Below are positions 31,747 through 33,218 of a stretch of DNA of 33,218 bases, piece by piece. Position 1 is the stretch's first letter; every line of letters starts with the position of its first letter. The DNA is taken from NCBI GenBank assembly GCA_948505485.1, contig CAOPQH010000001.1, positions 1-33,218 of the forward strand, given 5' to 3'. Source of the stretch: an uncultured Clostridia bacterium (lineage in GTDB: Bacteria; Bacillota; Clostridia; TANB77; CAG-508). A model generated the notes under the pieces. It had not been told where the DNA came from. It did not search any database and saw only the letters and a program-made list of their open reading frames with translations. The translations under genes and the position numbers were made by a program.

Positions 31747-32871
31747 TTATTGTGCTCCAGATAGTGAATCTAGATATTCTTTTCTTGCATCTTGTGAATT
31801 TGTTATACTTTGTTGTATTCCTGTTTCAACATTTGTTTGTGCTTCTTGTCCTGCTGAATTTATTGCACTATTTATGTATTTATTTCTAAGATTCATTAAT
31901 GCTCCATCTTTTTCATTATATCTTTTTACTAGTGCATTCATTGCTTTTGCTATAATATTTGGATCACTTGTTAATAAATCTTTTGTTTCTTGATTTACAA
32001 CATATGTTGGTGTAGCTGGTTCTTGCATTCCTGGCTCTGCATATTTAGTTGCATATAATTTTGATCCTTTAACTTTATATGCATCATATATAGCATTTGA
32101 CATTGATAATATTTCGTCTTCTGACATATTTACCCATATTGTATCTAATGAATCTACACCTGCTATTTGTGGTATTTCTACTAATTTTTTAGATACAACT
32201 ATATAATCTTGTCCTGATGGCAAACTTAATCTTATGTCTATATAATCTCCTGTAGCTAAATCCATTGGTAACACTACTACATTATATTCTTGTTTTCTAG
32301 TATCTTTTTCTGTTACTTCATCACTTTTAGCAATAAGCTCAGGTGTAATTACTGTGTTTGCATTCATTGAAATCTTTGCAACTAAAGGAGATTCTTTGAA
32401 TTCTATATTTTCTTTTTGTCCGCTTACTTCTATGTAATAATTTCCATTATTATCATTTTTTATTTCAAACGATTTTTCTTCACTTGAACCCATATTTGTA
32501 GTAGTTTTTCTATCTGTATACAAAGTAGCATTTCCATTGCTATCAGTTTTTGCATATATATCATTACCATTTTTATCTTGTAGTGAGTAACTGTCTATTA
32601 CTTGTTTACTACTTGTAGCATTACTTGGTATCATATTTTTATTTACTTCTTGTAATTGGAACATACTTGTAGTTAAAACATCTCCTGATTTAACATTTGT
32701 ATTTAGTACATATACTTTTACTTTTGCTTCTACTTCTTTCTTTTGAGCTTGCTGAACTTTATTTAATTGCATAAACAAAAGTGCTATAACTGCTCCTGAT
32801 AAAATTAGTGTTACTAACATTCCTAGTAAAAATGAATTTCTTGATTTCCTTTGCATTGGATTTGTTGCCAT
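31747..32871 (-). CDS. CpaB/SAF-domain-like membrane-anchored protein
   Basis: This 374-residue protein has an N-terminal anchor (~14-36, FLLGMLVTLILSGAVIALLF), then an SAF-like domain (VYVLNTNVKSGDVLTTSMFQ; ISMNANTVITPELIAKSDEV; GDYIDIRLSLPSGQDYIVVS). In Tad/Flp systems of diderms CpaB/RcpC meets the secretin; here no secretin is present, as expected for a monoderm. It might contact peptidoglycan instead. A long low-complexity insert (TDSNGNATLYTDRK) splits the SAF-like parts. It is the first gene of the operon, with a promoter and GGGAGG upstream. Confidence 0.75.
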   Translation of the reverse strand: MATNPMQRKSRNSFLLGMLVTLILSGAVIALLFMQLNKVQQAQKKEVEAKVKVYVLNTNVKSGDVLTTSMFQLQEVNKNMIPSNATSSKQVIDSYSLQDKNGNDIYAKTDSNGNATLYTDRKTTTNMGSSEEKSFEIKNDNNGNYYIEVSGQKENIEFKESPLVAKISMNANTVITPELIAKSDEVTEKDTRKQEYNVVVLPMDLATGDYIDIRLSLPSGQDYIVVSKKLVEIPQIAGVDSLDTIWVNMSEDEILSMSNAIYDAYKVKGSKLYATKYAEPGMQEPATPTYVVNQETKDLLTSDPNIIAKAMNALVKRYNEKDGALMNLRNKYINSAINSAGQEAQTNVETGIQQSITNSQDARKEYLDSLSGAQ

Positions 32872-32930
32872 GACAAATTCCTCCCTTAATTTATTATTTT
32901 TATGCTTTTTTTACAATTATTTTCTATTTT

Positions 32931-32959
32931 ATTTTAACTCAATATATGTATAAAATCAA
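32931..32959 (-). promoter_or_regulatory. Promoter of the Tad-like operon
   Basis: On the minus strand TTGATT (32954-32959), 17 bases, then TAAAAT (32931-32936), about 60 bases before the first gene. The rest of the 267-base gap to the SASP gene is A+T-rich with no further feature that I can name. Confidence 0.5.
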
Positions 32960-33138
32960 TAAATATGGCGTTTGTAATTTAAATTTCATATTGCTGTAAT
33001 GTAAATGTAATATTGGATGCTAATTAATATTTTTTTGAAAATTTTACCTGTTTATTTTTTGTATTTTTTGCAAATTATAATATTAGAAAAAGCGTGAGTT
33101 TTTTCTATATGTTATATATAGCAGGAGGTGAAAAAACA

Positions 33139-33218
33139 ATGGCAACAAACAGTAATAAAAAATTAGTTCCAGAAGCTATGAGTGCTTTAGATAAATTCAA
33201 ATATGAAGTAGCTAGCGA
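33139..33218 (+). CDS. Alpha/beta-type small acid-soluble spore protein, start only
   Basis: The first 27 residues are MATNSNKKLVPEAMSALDKF, then KYEVAS, cut by the window end. The pattern LVPEA...ALDKFKYEVASE matches the N-terminal part of alpha/beta SASPs, which coat spore DNA and protect it from UV and heat. ATG is preceded by GGAGGTG 8 bases upstream. Such genes are normally made in the forespore from a sigma-G promoter; I did not find a convincing one here. Confidence 0.85.
   Translation, partial: MATNSNKKLVPEAMSALDKFKYEVAS

Overview
The window looks like a chromosomal piece of a low-GC, endospore-forming anaerobic clostridium (Firmicutes, class Clostridia), probably an uncultured gut-type lineage. 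The basis is very A+T-rich DNA, strong purine-rich ribosome binding sites, sporulation genes (spoVG, spoIVB, an alpha/beta SASP start), rubrerythrin, and CarD- and RNase G-type housekeeping genes. Species cannot be told from the sequence alone.

Region 1 (1-6430) reads as the right end of an integrative element. A tyrosine integrase and an excisionase-like gene point at the 3' end of a tRNA-Leu(TAA). The cargo is a leftward operon: a DUF6076-like zinc-finger protein, an ApeA-like HEPN protein, an AlbA_2/GHKL-like regulator and, after a short gap, a NUDIX hydrolase. A divergent pair of promoters separates cargo from xis-int, and the xis-int leader holds two tiny overlapping ORFs. The left end of the element was not found.

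Region 2 (6431-18660) is core genome: tRNA-Leu, a CarD-family regulator, dUTPase, rubrerythrin, a leftward pth-rng-rimO-hypothetical operon, spoVG, divergent murC, a DUF4143 ATPase and spoIVB. The gaps around spoVG/murC, murC/ATPase and ATPase/spoIVB carry copies of a two-module intergenic repeat. One module folds into a long hairpin whose stems covary between copies; a fourth copy lies inside the pilus cluster.

Region 3 (18793-19700) has two small unknown genes, then a compact locus that resembles a type I toxin-antitoxin module. It encodes a 38-residue hydrophobic peptide and a convergent small RNA with a consensus promoter, and both share one two-way terminator.

Region 4 (19801-32871) is a 13-kb leftward cluster for a Tad-like (type IVc pilus/type II secretion F) machine. 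In transcription order it encodes a CpaB/SAF-like membrane protein, two CpaE/TadZ-like proteins, a TadA-like ATPase, TadB- and TadC-like membrane proteins, then a series of pilin-like proteins, four of which share the N-terminus MENAS[KE]AL. The ATPase gene is split by a single extra base. A MITE-like palindrome sits at the 3' end of one pilin-like gene, and a 32-bp exact repeat of its left end occurs inverted at the operon's end. The window closes with the start of a rightward alpha/beta-type SASP gene.
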